This document shows positions 39,210 to 48,215 of a stretch of DNA of 64,000 bases, one piece after another (the first letter of the stretch is position 1; every line of letters begins with the position of its first letter). Source of the DNA: Hyunsoonleella jejuensis (GTDB taxonomy: Bacteria; Bacteroidota; Bacteroidia; Flavobacteriales; Flavobacteriaceae); contig NZ_FOFN01000003.1 of NCBI RefSeq assembly GCF_900111025.1, positions 62,001 through 126,000 of the forward strand. Direction: 5' to 3'. The notes under the pieces are model-generated. The model was not told the DNA's origin. It saw only the letters and a program-made list of their open reading frames with translations, and made no database searches. The position numbers and the translations under genes were made by a program.

Positions 39210-39216
39210 AAAATTA

Positions 39217-39293
39217 AGTCATTAGTTTTTTAGACGTTAGATGAATCTGTTCGAAATCGAAAGGTTTAGGATTCTAACAACTAAAAGCTAACA
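39217..39293 (+). repeat. Duplicated intergenic element, copy 1 (rpmJ-rpsM)
   Basis: A 77-bp segment nearly identical to 39726-39800. Its core contains GTTAGA-TGA-ATC pairing with GAT-TCTAAC (3-base bulge), and inside that the palindrome TTCGAAATCGAA, so the transcript can fold into a long hairpin. Confidence 0.8.
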
Positions 39294-39297
39294 TTTA

Positions 39298-39319
39298 CCC
39301 TGAGGAAAAACGCGAAGGG
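39298..39319. repeat. Small palindrome, possible relative of the A2M-gene hairpins
   Basis: CCCT (39298-39301) pairs with AGGG (39316-39319) around TGAGGAAAAACGCGAA. The TGAG...CGAA layout with self-complementary arms resembles copies 1-6 in the A2M gene but the core is poorly conserved, so the relation is tentative. Confidence 0.35.
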
Positions 39320-39338
39320 ACAAAAAACTAAAAACAAT

Positions 39339-39713
39339 ATGGCAAGAATTGCAGGTGTAGACATACCAAAACAAAAAAGAGGAGTTATCTCTTTAACTTA
39401 TATCTACGGAATAGGTAAAAGTAGAGCTCAAGAGATTTTAGCTACAGCTAAGGTTGACGAAAACACAAAAGTACAAGATTGGACAGACGACGAAATCGGA
39501 GCAATCCGTGAAGCTGTTGGAGCTTATACTATTGAAGGAGAATTACGTTCTGAAACTCAGATAAACATTAAGCGTTTAATGGATATTGGGTGTTACAGAG
39601 GTATTCGTCATAGAGCAGGTCTTCCTTTAAGAGGACAACGTACTAAGAATAACTCTAGAACAAGAAAAGGTAGAAGAAAAACTGTTGCTAACAAGAAGAA
39701 AGCAACTAAATAA
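39339..39713 (+). CDS. rpsM: 30S ribosomal protein S13
   Basis: 124 residues. S13 forms intersubunit bridges from the 30S head. [18 protein letters not shown], the helix-two-turn-helix [14 protein letters not shown] and [19 protein letters not shown] are conserved. Unlike most genes of the operon it is bounded on both sides by duplicated non-coding elements of over 100 bp. Confidence 0.98.
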   Translation: MARIAGVDIPKQKRGVISLTYIYGIGKSRAQEILATAKVDENTKVQDWTDDEIGAIREAVGAYTIEGELRSETQINIKRLMDIGCYRGIRHRAGLPLRGQRTKNNSRTRKGRRKTVANKKKATK

Positions 39714-39725
39714 TAATTAGACATT

Positions 39726-39800
39726 AGTCATTAGTGTTTAGACGTTAGATGAATCTGTTCGAAATCGAAAGGTTTAGGATTCTAACAACTAAAGCTAACA
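39726..39800 (+). repeat. Duplicated intergenic element, copy 2 (rpsM-rpsK)
   Basis: 75 bp, same orientation and almost the same bases as copy 1, differing by small indels in A/T runs and one or two substitutions near the left end. It includes the same internal hairpin. Confidence 0.8.
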
Positions 39801-39816
39801 ACTAGAACAAAAGAAT

Positions 39817-40200
39817 ATGGCAAAGTCAAGTACAAAAAAACGTAAAGTAATAGTAGATGCTATTGGGGAAGCGCATGTAACTGCTTCCTTCAACAACATT
39901 ATCATTTCATTAACGAACAAAAAGGGGGATGTTATTTCATGGTCTTCGGCTGGTAAGATGGGATTTAGAGGATCTAAGAAAAATACGCCTTATGCTGCGC
40001 AATTAGCAGCTGAAGATGCTGCTGCTGTAGCCTCTGAAGCTGGATTGAAAAAAGTAAAGGTATATGTTAAAGGTCCTGGTAATGGTAGAGAATCTGCTAT
40101 CCGTTCTATCCATAATGCAGGTATTGAAGTTACAGAAATTATAGATGTAACACCACTACCGCACAATGGATGTCGTCCACCAAAGCGTAGAAGAGTTTAA
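39817..40200 (+). CDS. rpsK: 30S ribosomal protein S11
   Basis: 127 residues. S11 lies on the platform near the Shine-Dalgarno helix. [40 protein letters not shown] and the ending [15 protein letters not shown] are diagnostic. A strong terminator follows 31 bp after its stop. Confidence 0.98.
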   Translation: MAKSSTKKRKVIVDAIGEAHVTASFNNIIISLTNKKGDVISWSSAGKMGFRGSKKNTPYAAQLAAEDAAAVASEAGLKKVKVYVKGPGNGRESAIRSIHNAGIEVTEIIDVTPLPHNGCRPPKRRRV

Positions 40201-40230
40201 TCGCGTTTACAACGTGTTTTGAATAAGAAA

Positions 40231-40268
40231 ATTAATATCATCTGTTTTTCAGATGGTATTAATTTTTT
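40231..40268 (+). terminator. Intrinsic terminator after rpsK
   Basis: A 14-bp stem, ATTAATATCATCTG (40231-40244) with CAGATGGTATTAAT (40250-40263), has a T5 loop and one mismatch, followed by TTTTTT. It interrupts the spc/alpha operon between rpsK and rpsD. Confidence 0.85.
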
Positions 40269-40271
40269 GCA

Positions 40272-40279
40272 TAAATTTG
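40272..40279 (+). promoter_or_regulatory. -7 element of the rpsD-rpoA-rplQ transcript
   Basis: TAAATTTG matches TAnnTTTG and starts 4 bp after the terminator T run. The -33 position is weak because it would lie within the terminator arm. Transcription would start around 40285, leaving a leader of about 100 nt. Confidence 0.6.
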
Positions 40280-40313
40280 CAAACCGAAAAATTTAATATT
40301 AACAAGTATCAAC

Positions 40314-40369
40314 GAGAGGTTTACAGTTATCGAAGGATAAGATTAAGACCTTAATTCATAACTACTCTC
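40314..40369 (+). promoter_or_regulatory. Structured leader before rpsD (candidate S4 autoregulatory RNA)
   Basis: Nested stems: GAGAG (40314-40318) with CTCTC (40365-40369), AGTTAT (40325-40330) with ATAACT (40358-40363), and AAGG (40333-40336) with CCTT (40349-40352). It ends 14 nt before the rpsD ATG. S4 binds its own leader in E. coli and B. subtilis, and rpsD leaders have, from memory, been proposed in Bacteroidota. Confidence 0.6.
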
Positions 40370-40383
40370 AAAAACAATTTAAA

Positions 40384-40989
40384 ATGGCAAGATATACTGG
40401 TCCTAAAACAAAAATCGCCCGTAAATTTGGCGAAGCTATCTTCGGAGAAGATAAATCTTTTGAAAAAAGAAACTACCCTCCAGGGCAACACGGAAACAAC
40501 AGAAGACGTGGAAAAAAATCTGAATACGCAATCCAGTTAATGGAAAAACAAAAAGCTAAATATACTTACGGTATTTTAGAGCGTCAATTTAGAGGATTAT
40601 TTAAGAAAGCAAGAGCTGCTCAAGGCATTACAGGTGAAGTGTTATTACAGCTTTGTGAATCTAGATTAGATAATGTAGTTTTCAGAATGGGAATCTCTCC
40701 TTCTAGAAGTGGTGCGCGTCAATTAGTATCTCACAGACATATTACAGTTAATGGTGAAATCGTTAACATACCTTCTTACCAATTAAAGGCTGGAGATGTT
40801 GTGGCTGTAAGAGAAAAATCAAAATCACTTGAGGCTATCGACAGATCTCTTCAAAATTCAAGTCAAGTTTACGAATGGATTACTTGGAATAACGATACTA
40901 AGTCTGGTACTTATGTTTCTGTTCCTGCAAGAATCCAAATTCCAGAAAATATCAACGAGCAATTCATCGTCGAATTATATTCTAAATAA
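40384..40989 (+). CDS. rpsD: 30S ribosomal protein S4
   Basis: 201 residues. S4 is a primary 16S rRNA binder. [21 protein letters not shown] opens the protein; the S4 RNA-binding domain is [30 protein letters not shown]. The zinc-finger-type N-terminus of some S4 proteins is absent. It is the first gene of what appears to be a separate transcript with rpoA and rplQ. Confidence 0.98.
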   Translation: MARYTGPKTKIARKFGEAIFGEDKSFEKRNYPPGQHGNNRRRGKKSEYAIQLMEKQKAKYTYGILERQFRGLFKKARAAQGITGEVLLQLCESRLDNVVFRMGISPSRSGARQLVSHRHITVNGEIVNIPSYQLKAGDVVAVREKSKSLEAIDRSLQNSSQVYEWITWNNDTKSGTYVSVPARIQIPENINEQFIVELYSK

Positions 40990-41001
40990 TAAATTAACAA
41001 C

Positions 41002-41061
41002 ATTGGTGTTTGGCCAAAGGGTTTATTCGTACTTCTTCAAACTTATAAACCGCGCAACCAA
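41002..41061 (+). other. Possible hairpin in the rpsD-rpoA spacer
   Basis: GGTTTAT (41020-41026) pairs with ATAAACC (41045-41051), and the outer TTGGT (41003-41007) with ACCAA (41057-41061). There is no T run, so it is not a terminator; it could be an RNA-processing or stability element. Weakly supported. Confidence 0.35.
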
Positions 41062-41088
41062 ATAACAATTAAAACGAAGAACAACACT

Positions 41089-42081
41089 ATGGCAGTATTT
41101 AATTTTCAAAAGCCCGACAAAGTAATCATGATTGATTCTACTGATTTCGAAGGTAAATTCGAATTCAGACCATTAGAACCAGGTTATGGATTAACAGTTG
41201 GAAATGCATTAAGAAGAGTTTTATTATCTTCTTTAGAAGGATTTGCAATTACCTCAGTTAGAATAGAGGGAGTAGATCACGAGTTTTCCACAATTGCTGG
41301 CGTGGTAGAGGATGTAACAGAAATCATCTTGAATTTAAAACAAGTACGTTTTAAAAGACAAATTGAAGATATTGATAACGAATCAATTTCAATTTCAATT
41401 TCTGGGCAAGAGCAGATATTAGCTGGAGATTTCCAAAAGTTTATTTCGGGATTCCAAGTATTAAATTCAGAATTGGTTATCTGTAATTTAGATCCTAAGG
41501 TGAGTTTAAATATGGAAATCACCATAGAAAAAGGTAGAGGTTATGTGCCTGCGGAAGAAAATAAAAAACCTTCAGCACCAATAGGAACGATCTTTACAGA
41601 TTCTATCTATACTCCAATAAAAAATGTAAAGTATAGCATTGAAAACTATCGTGTAGAGCAAAAAACAGATTACGAGAAGTTAGTTTTTGAAATCATTACT
41701 GATGGTTCAATCACACCTCAGGATGCTTTAACTGAAGCAGCTAAAACCTTAATTCACCACTTTATGTTATTCTCAGATGAGCGTATCACTTTAGAAGCGG
41801 ATGAAATTGCACAAACTGAAACTTATGACGAAGAATCACTTCACATGAGACAGTTGCTTAAAACTAAGCTTATCGATATGGATTTATCCGTACGAGCGCT
41901 TAACTGTTTAAAGGCTGCAGAGGTAGATACTTTAGGAGACTTAGTATCTTTTAATAAGAATGATTTAATGAAGTTCCGTAACTTCGGTAAAAAGTCGTTA
42001 ACAGAGCTTGAAGAGCTTGTACATGTTAAAGGGTTGAATTTCGGAATGGATTTAAGCAAATATAAATTAGATAAAGACTAA
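41089..42081 (+). CDS. rpoA: RNA polymerase subunit alpha
   Basis: 330 residues. The N-terminal dimerisation domain carries [28 protein letters not shown]; the C-terminal domain, which binds UP elements and regulators, has [24 protein letters not shown]-type helices and [13 protein letters not shown]. Domain spacing and length are normal. A large hairpin lies between it and rplQ. Confidence 0.98.
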   Translation: MAVFNFQKPDKVIMIDSTDFEGKFEFRPLEPGYGLTVGNALRRVLLSSLEGFAITSVRIEGVDHEFSTIAGVVEDVTEIILNLKQVRFKRQIEDIDNESISISISGQEQILAGDFQKFISGFQVLNSELVICNLDPKVSLNMEITIEKGRGYVPAEENKKPSAPIGTIFTDSIYTPIKNVKYSIENYRVEQKTDYEKLVFEIITDGSITPQDALTEAAKTLIHHFMLFSDERITLEADEIAQTETYDEESLHMRQLLKTKLIDMDLSVRALNCLKAAEVDTLGDLVSFNKNDLMKFRNFGKKSLTELEELVHVKGLNFGMDLSKYKLDKD

Positions 42082-42091
42082 GAATTGAAAA

Positions 42092-42140
42092 TTGATTATT
42101 TATTATTGACGATTTCATTGTCGCGCCGATAAATAATCAA
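42092..42140 (+). promoter_or_regulatory. Large perfect hairpin between rpoA and rplQ
   Basis: 12-bp arms TTGATTATTTAT (42092-42103) and ATAAATAATCAA (42129-42140), with the inner stem GACGAT (42108-42113) and ATTGTC (42117-42122, one G-T pair). A second short stem, CTCTT (42173-42177) with AAGAG (42196-42200), follows. There is no T run after the large stem, so RNA processing, stability control or an L17 regulatory site are possibilities. Confidence 0.6.
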
Positions 42141-42234
42141 TAGTAAATTTTAAATTAAAAATTATTAGATAACTCTTCTATAGTTTGCTCCTCAAAAGAG
42201 TGTAGTAGCAAGATAGAAGTTTAAAACAAACGTC

Positions 42235-42708
42235 ATGAGACACGGAAAAAAATTCAACCATTTAGGTAGACAAACAGCGCACAGAAAGGCAATGTTAGCA
42301 AACATGGCTTGTTCTTTAATAGAGCATAAGCGCATTAACACTACAGTTGCAAAAGCAAAAGCTTTAAAACAATTTGTAGAGCCTTTAGTAACAAAGTCTA
42401 AAGAAGATACAACACACAATAGACGTATCGTGTTTAGTAAATTAAGACAAAAAGAAGCCGTTACTGAGTTGTTTAGAGAGGTTGCTACCAAAGTTGGAGA
42501 CAGACCAGGAGGTTACACTAGAATCATTAAATTAGGTAACCGTTTAGGTGATAACGCCGATATGGCAATGATAGAGTTAGTAGATTACAACGAAATCTAC
42601 AATGCAGGTAAAAAATCTAAGAAAACTACTAGAAGAAGTAGAAGAGGAGGCAGTAAGCCAGCAGTTGCAGCACCAGTTGAAACTAACGCATCAAACGAAG
42701 AAGAATAA
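42235..42708 (+). CDS. rplQ: 50S ribosomal protein L17
   Basis: 157 residues. [24 protein letters not shown] is the family start. It is longer than the ~120-residue enterobacterial protein because of a C-terminal tail rich in Lys/Arg, then Ala and Glu ([15 protein letters not shown]), as in other Bacteroidota. It ends the superoperon at a strong terminator. Confidence 0.97.
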   Translation: MRHGKKFNHLGRQTAHRKAMLANMACSLIEHKRINTTVAKAKALKQFVEPLVTKSKEDTTHNRRIVFSKLRQKEAVTELFREVATKVGDRPGGYTRIIKLGNRLGDNADMAMIELVDYNEIYNAGKKSKKTTRRSRRGGSKPAVAAPVETNASNEEE

Positions 42709-42731
42709 ATGTTAATAAGCATTTAATATAT

Positions 42732-42767
42732 AAAGGATAAACTATTTTTAGTTTATCCTTTTTTTTT
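42732..42767 (+). terminator. Intrinsic terminator of the ribosomal operon
   Basis: A 13-bp perfect stem, AAAGGATAAACTA with TAGTTTATCCTTT, and a TTTT loop, followed by a run of T. It lies 24 bp after rplQ. Confidence 0.93.
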
Positions 42768-42787
42768 GAATTTTTGTAAAACTTTTT

Positions 42788-42872
42788 GGGCGTTACCCAT
42801 AAAGGGTCGGGCTTTCGGGAGTCGCTCTCTCCTTCGTCGAGGAGCTTCAACAAACCCTCAATCCCTAACGCA
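42788..42872 (+). repeat. Dispersed ~85-bp intergenic repeat, copy B
   Basis: Shares with copy A (13990-14075) the blocks GGGCGT, GGGTCGGGCTTTC, GAGTCGCTCTCT, CGAGGAGCT, CAACAA, CTCAATCCCT and ACGCA, in the same order and orientation. The internal hairpin is shorter (ACCCATAAAGGGT). It ends 20 bp before the carA start codon. Confidence 0.8.
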
Positions 42873-42892
42873 AAAGAAAACAACGGAAACAT

Positions 42893-44014
42893 ATGAAATA
42901 TCAGAAAAAGCAAAATGCCATAATTCTACTAGCAGATGGTACCATTTTTTATGGAAAAGCAGTAGCAGGAAAACAAGGAACAGCCTTTGGAGAGGTATGT
43001 TTTAATACAGGTATGACGGGATATCAGGAAATTTTTACTGATCCTTCGTATTACGGACAATTAATGGTAGCTACCAATGCCCATATTGGAAATTATGGTA
43101 CCAATAAAGATGAAGTAGAATCAGATTCTATAAAAATTGCAGGCTTAATTGTAAAGAACTTTAGTTATGACTATTCTCGTGATGCGGCCGATAGTTCGTT
43201 GGAAGAATTTTTAGATAAAAATAATCTTTTAGCTATTTCTGATGTAGACACAAGAGCTTTGGTGAGCTATATTAGAGAGCATGGAGCCATGAATGCCGTA
43301 ATAAGTACAGAAGTTGATAATGTGGAGGGATTGAAAAAGCAATTGGCAGAAGTACCTAGTATGGAAGGCTTGGAATTGGCATCTAAGGTATCAACCAAAG
43401 AACCATATTATTTTGGAAATGAAAATGCTACTTTCAAAGTTGCAGCTTTAGATATCGGTATTAAGAAGAATATTTTACGACATATCGCGAGTAGAGATTG
43501 TTATATCAAAGTATTTCCATACAATGCTACGTTTGAAGATTTAGAAGCTTTTCAACCAGATGGCTATTTCTTGTCAAATGGACCCGGAGATCCTGAACCA
43601 TTGGTTGAGGCTCAGGAAGTCGCTAAAGAGATTATTAAAAGAGATTTGCCTCTTTTTGGTATTTGTTTAGGACATCAAGTAATTGCTATTGCTAATGGTG
43701 TATCAACCTATAAAATGTATAATGGCCATAGGGGTATTAATCATCCAGTAAAAAATTTAATTACAGGTAAGGGGGAGATCACATCTCAAAACCATGGTTT
43801 TGCAGTAAATAAAGAAGAAGCGGAGGCCAATAAAAACCTTGAAGTTACTCATGTTCATCTTAATGATGGTACCGTTGCAGGATTAGCAATGAAAAATAAA
43901 AATGTGTTTTCAGTACAGTATCACCCAGAAGCTAGTCCAGGACCTCACGATTCATGGTATTTGTTCGATCAGTTTATAGAAAATATCAAGAAAAGTAAGC
44001 TTTCAACTGTTTAA
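42893..44014 (+). CDS. carA: Carbamoyl-phosphate synthase small (glutaminase) subunit
   Basis: 373 residues. CarA releases ammonia from glutamine for CarB. The N-terminal CPSase_sm domain (LLADGTIFYGKAVAGKQG, CFNTGMTGYQEIFTDPSY) is followed by a class I amidotransferase domain with nucleophile Cys258 in FGICLGHQ and His/Glu in QYHPEASPG. carB is not in this window. The dispersed repeat occupies its upstream region, so the promoter is not obvious. eno follows after 185 bp. Confidence 0.97.
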   Translation: MKYQKKQNAIILLADGTIFYGKAVAGKQGTAFGEVCFNTGMTGYQEIFTDPSYYGQLMVATNAHIGNYGTNKDEVESDSIKIAGLIVKNFSYDYSRDAADSSLEEFLDKNNLLAISDVDTRALVSYIREHGAMNAVISTEVDNVEGLKKQLAEVPSMEGLELASKVSTKEPYYFGNENATFKVAALDIGIKKNILRHIASRDCYIKVFPYNATFEDLEAFQPDGYFLSNGPGDPEPLVEAQEVAKEIIKRDLPLFGICLGHQVIAIANGVSTYKMYNGHRGINHPVKNLITGKGEITSQNHGFAVNKEEAEANKNLEVTHVHLNDGTVAGLAMKNKNVFSVQYHPEASPGPHDSWYLFDQFIENIKKSKLSTV

Positions 44015-44110
44015 AAGTGACTTGAAAATAGGCTTGATAGAACTAAAACGTTGTAGTTTTCTTTTTAGAATTTTATGACAAATGCTAGTAAATTAAAAAA
44101 GATTAAGCCG

Positions 44111-44118
44111 TAAATTTG
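44111..44118 (+). promoter_or_regulatory. Candidate -7 element for eno
   Basis: TAAATTTG matches TAnnTTTG, 81 bp before the eno ATG. No clear TTG at the -33 position. A weak hairpin, AAAAC (44045-44049) with GTTTT (44056-44060) then CTTTTT, may end carA just upstream. Confidence 0.4.
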
Positions 44119-44178
44119 ATGAATTGATTTGGGCATTTATAACAAATGGAAAACGCCTGTATCAATTCTAAATAATAA

Positions 44179-45492
<1,314 letters not shown>

Positions 45493-45507
45493 AAGAATTT
45501 TAAATAT

Positions 45508-45530
45508 ACTGTCATTACAACGATGACAGT
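45508..45530 (+). other. Hairpin after eno
   Basis: ACTGTCAT (45508-45515) with ATGACAGT (45523-45530), 8 bp, 15 bp after the stop and without a T run. It may stabilise the eno mRNA 3' end ahead of the true terminator. Confidence 0.5.
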
Positions 45531-45541
45531 TTAGGAAACAA

Positions 45542-45573
45542 AAAAACCATTGGTTATTTCCAATGGTTTTTTT
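45542..45573 (+). terminator. Intrinsic terminator of eno
   Basis: A 12-bp stem, AAAAACCATTGG with CCAATGGTTTTT, and loop TTATTT, ending in T7. The rest of 45574-45698 is AT-rich and I see nothing in it. Confidence 0.92.
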
Positions 45574-45698
45574 GTTGAGCCTATTAACAATTTACCTATT
45601 TAAGTTTTTTCGATATATACAGTCTTCTATAAATCAAAAATACATCCTTTTTTAAGCAAGTTAAGCACATAAAAAAGTCTAGAATACCTCTAAAAAGA

Positions 45699-45731
45699 AA
45701 AACCATTTAAAGTAAATCTTCAAATGGTTTT
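45699..45731 (-). terminator. Terminator of the FecA-like receptor gene
   Basis: AAAACCATTT pairs with AAATGGTTTT; read on the minus strand it ends in a broken T run (TTTTTCTTTTT). It lies 60 bp after the receptor stop. Confidence 0.7.
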
Positions 45732-45791
45732 AATATTTTTTAATAGGTGTTTAATTAACTAATAGCTAGTTAATAAAATTCAACGGTTTAT

Positions 45792-48008
45792 CTAAAATCT
45801 AAACTCTAAACCCGCGTAAGCTCCAAACGGGTGCCCAGGTCTTAACCCTGCCGGCACTCTTGAAACCGCATATGTTTCATCTAAAAGGTTGATGATATTT
45901 CCTGTAACGCTTAGGTTTTTATTTAGATGGTATTTTCCAGAGAAATCAAAAATTAAATTTGAGGTCACCCCGTTTTCATCTGTTATTTTTTCTGTTCCGG
46001 CAGTTGTTCTAAAAGCACCATTGAATCTCGCGTTTACATTTAATTCAAAAGATTTATGTTCTAATCCAATGGATGCATTAAATTGATGTTTAGCAATATA
46101 AGGTAACTCATCACCTTTAGTAACTTCACCCCACAAGTCATCATCACTACCAAAGCTATTTAAAAATTCGGTGTCAGTATAGGTGTACCCAAAAGTAAGT
46201 GGCAAGTTAAATCTCGTATTTTTCTCCAATACGTTATAATTCAATAATAATTCAATACCCCTTACGGCTACTTCTCCGGCGTTAAATTGATCTAGAGAAC
46301 CAGTACCACCAGTTGCGGCCAAATCACTGCCTAATAAATTGCTGTAATCGTTGTAAAAAGCAACAACATCACCTCTAATTCCTTTAAAGTTAAAACGAGA
46401 GCCTAATTCATAGTTAATACTTTCTTCTGCTTGTTGGTCTGGAGCATTTCCCGGAGGTGAAAATCCTTTATGCACACCACCATATACCGATGTGTAAGGG
46501 TTGAACTTGTAGTTAAAACCAATTCCTGGAATAAAAATATCAACGTTGTTTTCTCTTACCGCTAAATTACTCCCGCTTCTGCTCGCATCGTTTGTACCAA
46601 AATCCTCTCGTTTTAAAATAATATTCTCATAGCGAATACCAGGGGTTAACGTAAGGTTGTTGTATTTAAATTTATAAAGAACAGATCCAGCAAAGGCGTT
46701 GGCGCTACTAACTCTGTTGGCGTCACTACCCCCTGGGCCATTAGATGTTAGATTCATTTCACCATTAATTATATTGTACCCATCTTTCCATTGAAAACGG
46801 TCCTCTTCATCATAATGGTAACGTAAACCAATTTCAAGGTCATGAAACACATTAGCGCTAGCCCAATGTATGTCAAATTTAGTTTGAATTCCTTGAGATT
46901 TATATCTTCTGTTATTCGCTTTTAAAATGATAGCATCAGAATCAGAATCTACAGAACCATTTACAATGGCAAAATGATTGGGGTAGGAACTCGGGTCTTC
47001 AACAATTGAAGCTATCCCAACCTTATCACCATTAAAAACAATATCATTAAGCTTGTACCAATTTCTTGAGAACCCATTATAATAAGCATCTGTTGTAATT
47101 CTGAAATTTTTTGAAAACTCTAACTCATGACTTGCTGTAAACTGAATGTGATCATTCGTCATTTTATCATCTTGTGAACTTGCGTATCGACTAAAAGGAT
47201 TCAAGTTAAAATCATTTTGAGAGAGCCCCAAGTAGGTTTCATTAGACACTTCGTCAGAATATTGAAACTTAAAGTTAACTGCTTGTTTGATGGCAGCCTC
47301 AGGGTTGGAGTTTAACCTAAATTTTGCAACAACATCATTTTTGTCAAAACCGGTGTTGCTAGCGTCAGGTAGATTTTTAAAGCCATCCGAATTGAAGTTT
47401 AAAAACTCTAAAGAGTATCCAAAATTAGATTTACTATCGCCAATTTTTGCATGTATTTGGCCAGTATTAAAGCTACCATAGCTCGCTCTGATGCCACCTT
47501 TAAATGTATTAGGTATTTGGGTACTCACCAAATTTATGGCACCACCAGTTGTAAAAGGACCATATTGAATTTGGCTACTTCCTTTTAAAATTTCTACAGC
47601 TTGCATTCTTGCAACAGATGGGAAATAATAAGCGGCAGGAGCACTGTAGGGCGCCGGAGCAATTAAAATACCATCTTCCATAATTGAAATTTTTGCACTA
47701 CGCTCAGGAGATGTTCCTCGTAAGCTAATATTGGGTCTTAAGCCAAAACCATCTTCTTCATATATGTTAACACCAGGAACGGATCGTAGTAAGCGATTAA
47801 TATCGGTATAGTTAAATTTTGCAATTTCTTCTGGGGAGATATAATACGAGGATCCTGTTCTGTTTTTGGCTTCATATTTATTTCCAAAAATAACTTGTGT
47901 GCTAATAAGTACTTGATCTAATTTTTGTATTGAATCTTTAGCTTTTTCTTCTTGTGCGTATAAAAAACTAGTAAATATTAGTGCGATTAACGATAACTTA
48001 GCTTTCAT
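45792..48008 (-). CDS. FecA-like TonB-dependent outer-membrane receptor
   Basis: 738 residues. Signal peptide MKAKLSLIALIFTSFLYAQ. There is no carboxypeptidase-like domain, unlike SusC. A TonB-box-like LDQVLIST precedes the plug, with VPGVNIYEEDGFGLRPNISLRGTSPERSAK and IEILKGSS-type residues (VEILKGSSQIQYGP), which are typical of ferric-dicitrate FecA relatives. The barrel ends AGLEFRF. A siderophore or ferric-citrate substrate is the likely cargo but no FecIR genes are adjacent. The promoter is the clear TTG/TAnnTTTG pair at 48050-48079, with an inverted repeat just upstream. Confidence 0.9.
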   Translation of the reverse strand: MKAKLSLIALIFTSFLYAQEEKAKDSIQKLDQVLISTQVIFGNKYEAKNRTGSSYYISPEEIAKFNYTDINRLLRSVPGVNIYEEDGFGLRPNISLRGTSPERSAKISIMEDGILIAPAPYSAPAAYYFPSVARMQAVEILKGSSQIQYGPFTTGGAINLVSTQIPNTFKGGIRASYGSFNTGQIHAKIGDSKSNFGYSLEFLNFNSDGFKNLPDASNTGFDKNDVVAKFRLNSNPEAAIKQAVNFKFQYSDEVSNETYLGLSQNDFNLNPFSRYASSQDDKMTNDHIQFTASHELEFSKNFRITTDAYYNGFSRNWYKLNDIVFNGDKVGIASIVEDPSSYPNHFAIVNGSVDSDSDAIILKANNRRYKSQGIQTKFDIHWASANVFHDLEIGLRYHYDEEDRFQWKDGYNIINGEMNLTSNGPGGSDANRVSSANAFAGSVLYKFKYNNLTLTPGIRYENIILKREDFGTNDASRSGSNLAVRENNVDIFIPGIGFNYKFNPYTSVYGGVHKGFSPPGNAPDQQAEESINYELGSRFNFKGIRGDVVAFYNDYSNLLGSDLAATGGTGSLDQFNAGEVAVRGIELLLNYNVLEKNTRFNLPLTFGYTYTDTEFLNSFGSDDDLWGEVTKGDELPYIAKHQFNASIGLEHKSFELNVNARFNGAFRTTAGTEKITDENGVTSNLIFDFSGKYHLNKNLSVTGNIINLLDETYAVSRVPAGLRPGHPFGAYAGLEFRF

Positions 48009-48049
48009 TTTATTTAGACTGATTAAAAATAAGATTTAGTTTTCGCAGG

Positions 48050-48079
48050 CAAAAATAAACATGAATTTTAGTTTCACAA
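48050..48079 (-). promoter_or_regulatory. Promoter of the FecA-like receptor
   Basis: On the minus strand TTG (48079-48077) and TATTTTTG (48057-48050) are 19 bp apart, an exact match to the spacing of the rpsL and ndk promoters. Expected start near 48043, about 35 nt before the ATG. Confidence 0.75.
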
Positions 48080-48081
48080 AG

Positions 48082-48100
48082 TTTATTTAGAACAAATAAA
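48082..48100. promoter_or_regulatory. Inverted repeat upstream of the receptor promoter (possible operator)
   Basis: TTTATTT-AGAAC-AAATAAA, perfect 7-bp arms around 5 bp, placed 2 bp upstream of the -33 box. It is very AT-rich, so chance is possible. It does not match the classical Fur box. Confidence 0.35.
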
Positions 48101-48204
48101 AATAAAATTTATAATCTGTTGACATGCAGTCTTTTACTAAAGTTAAATTTTTGTTATACAACTATAATTAAATTTCAATTAGCTGTTAGTCTCTAAAAAA
48201 AGTG

Positions 48205-48212
48205 TAAATTTG
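48205..48212 (+). promoter_or_regulatory. -7 element of guaB
   Basis: TAAATTTG, 98 bp before the guaB ATG; -33 box weak. The expected start leaves an approximately 90-nt leader. Confidence 0.55.
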
Positions 48213-48215
48213 CAC

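Noticed and set aside
39217-39800. CRISPR-like repeats around rpsM
   Set aside because: Only two copies 500 bp apart with a gene between them; no array or cas genes.
44045-44066. Terminator for carA
   Set aside because: The stem is only 5 bp; I mention it with the eno promoter but do not list it as a feature.
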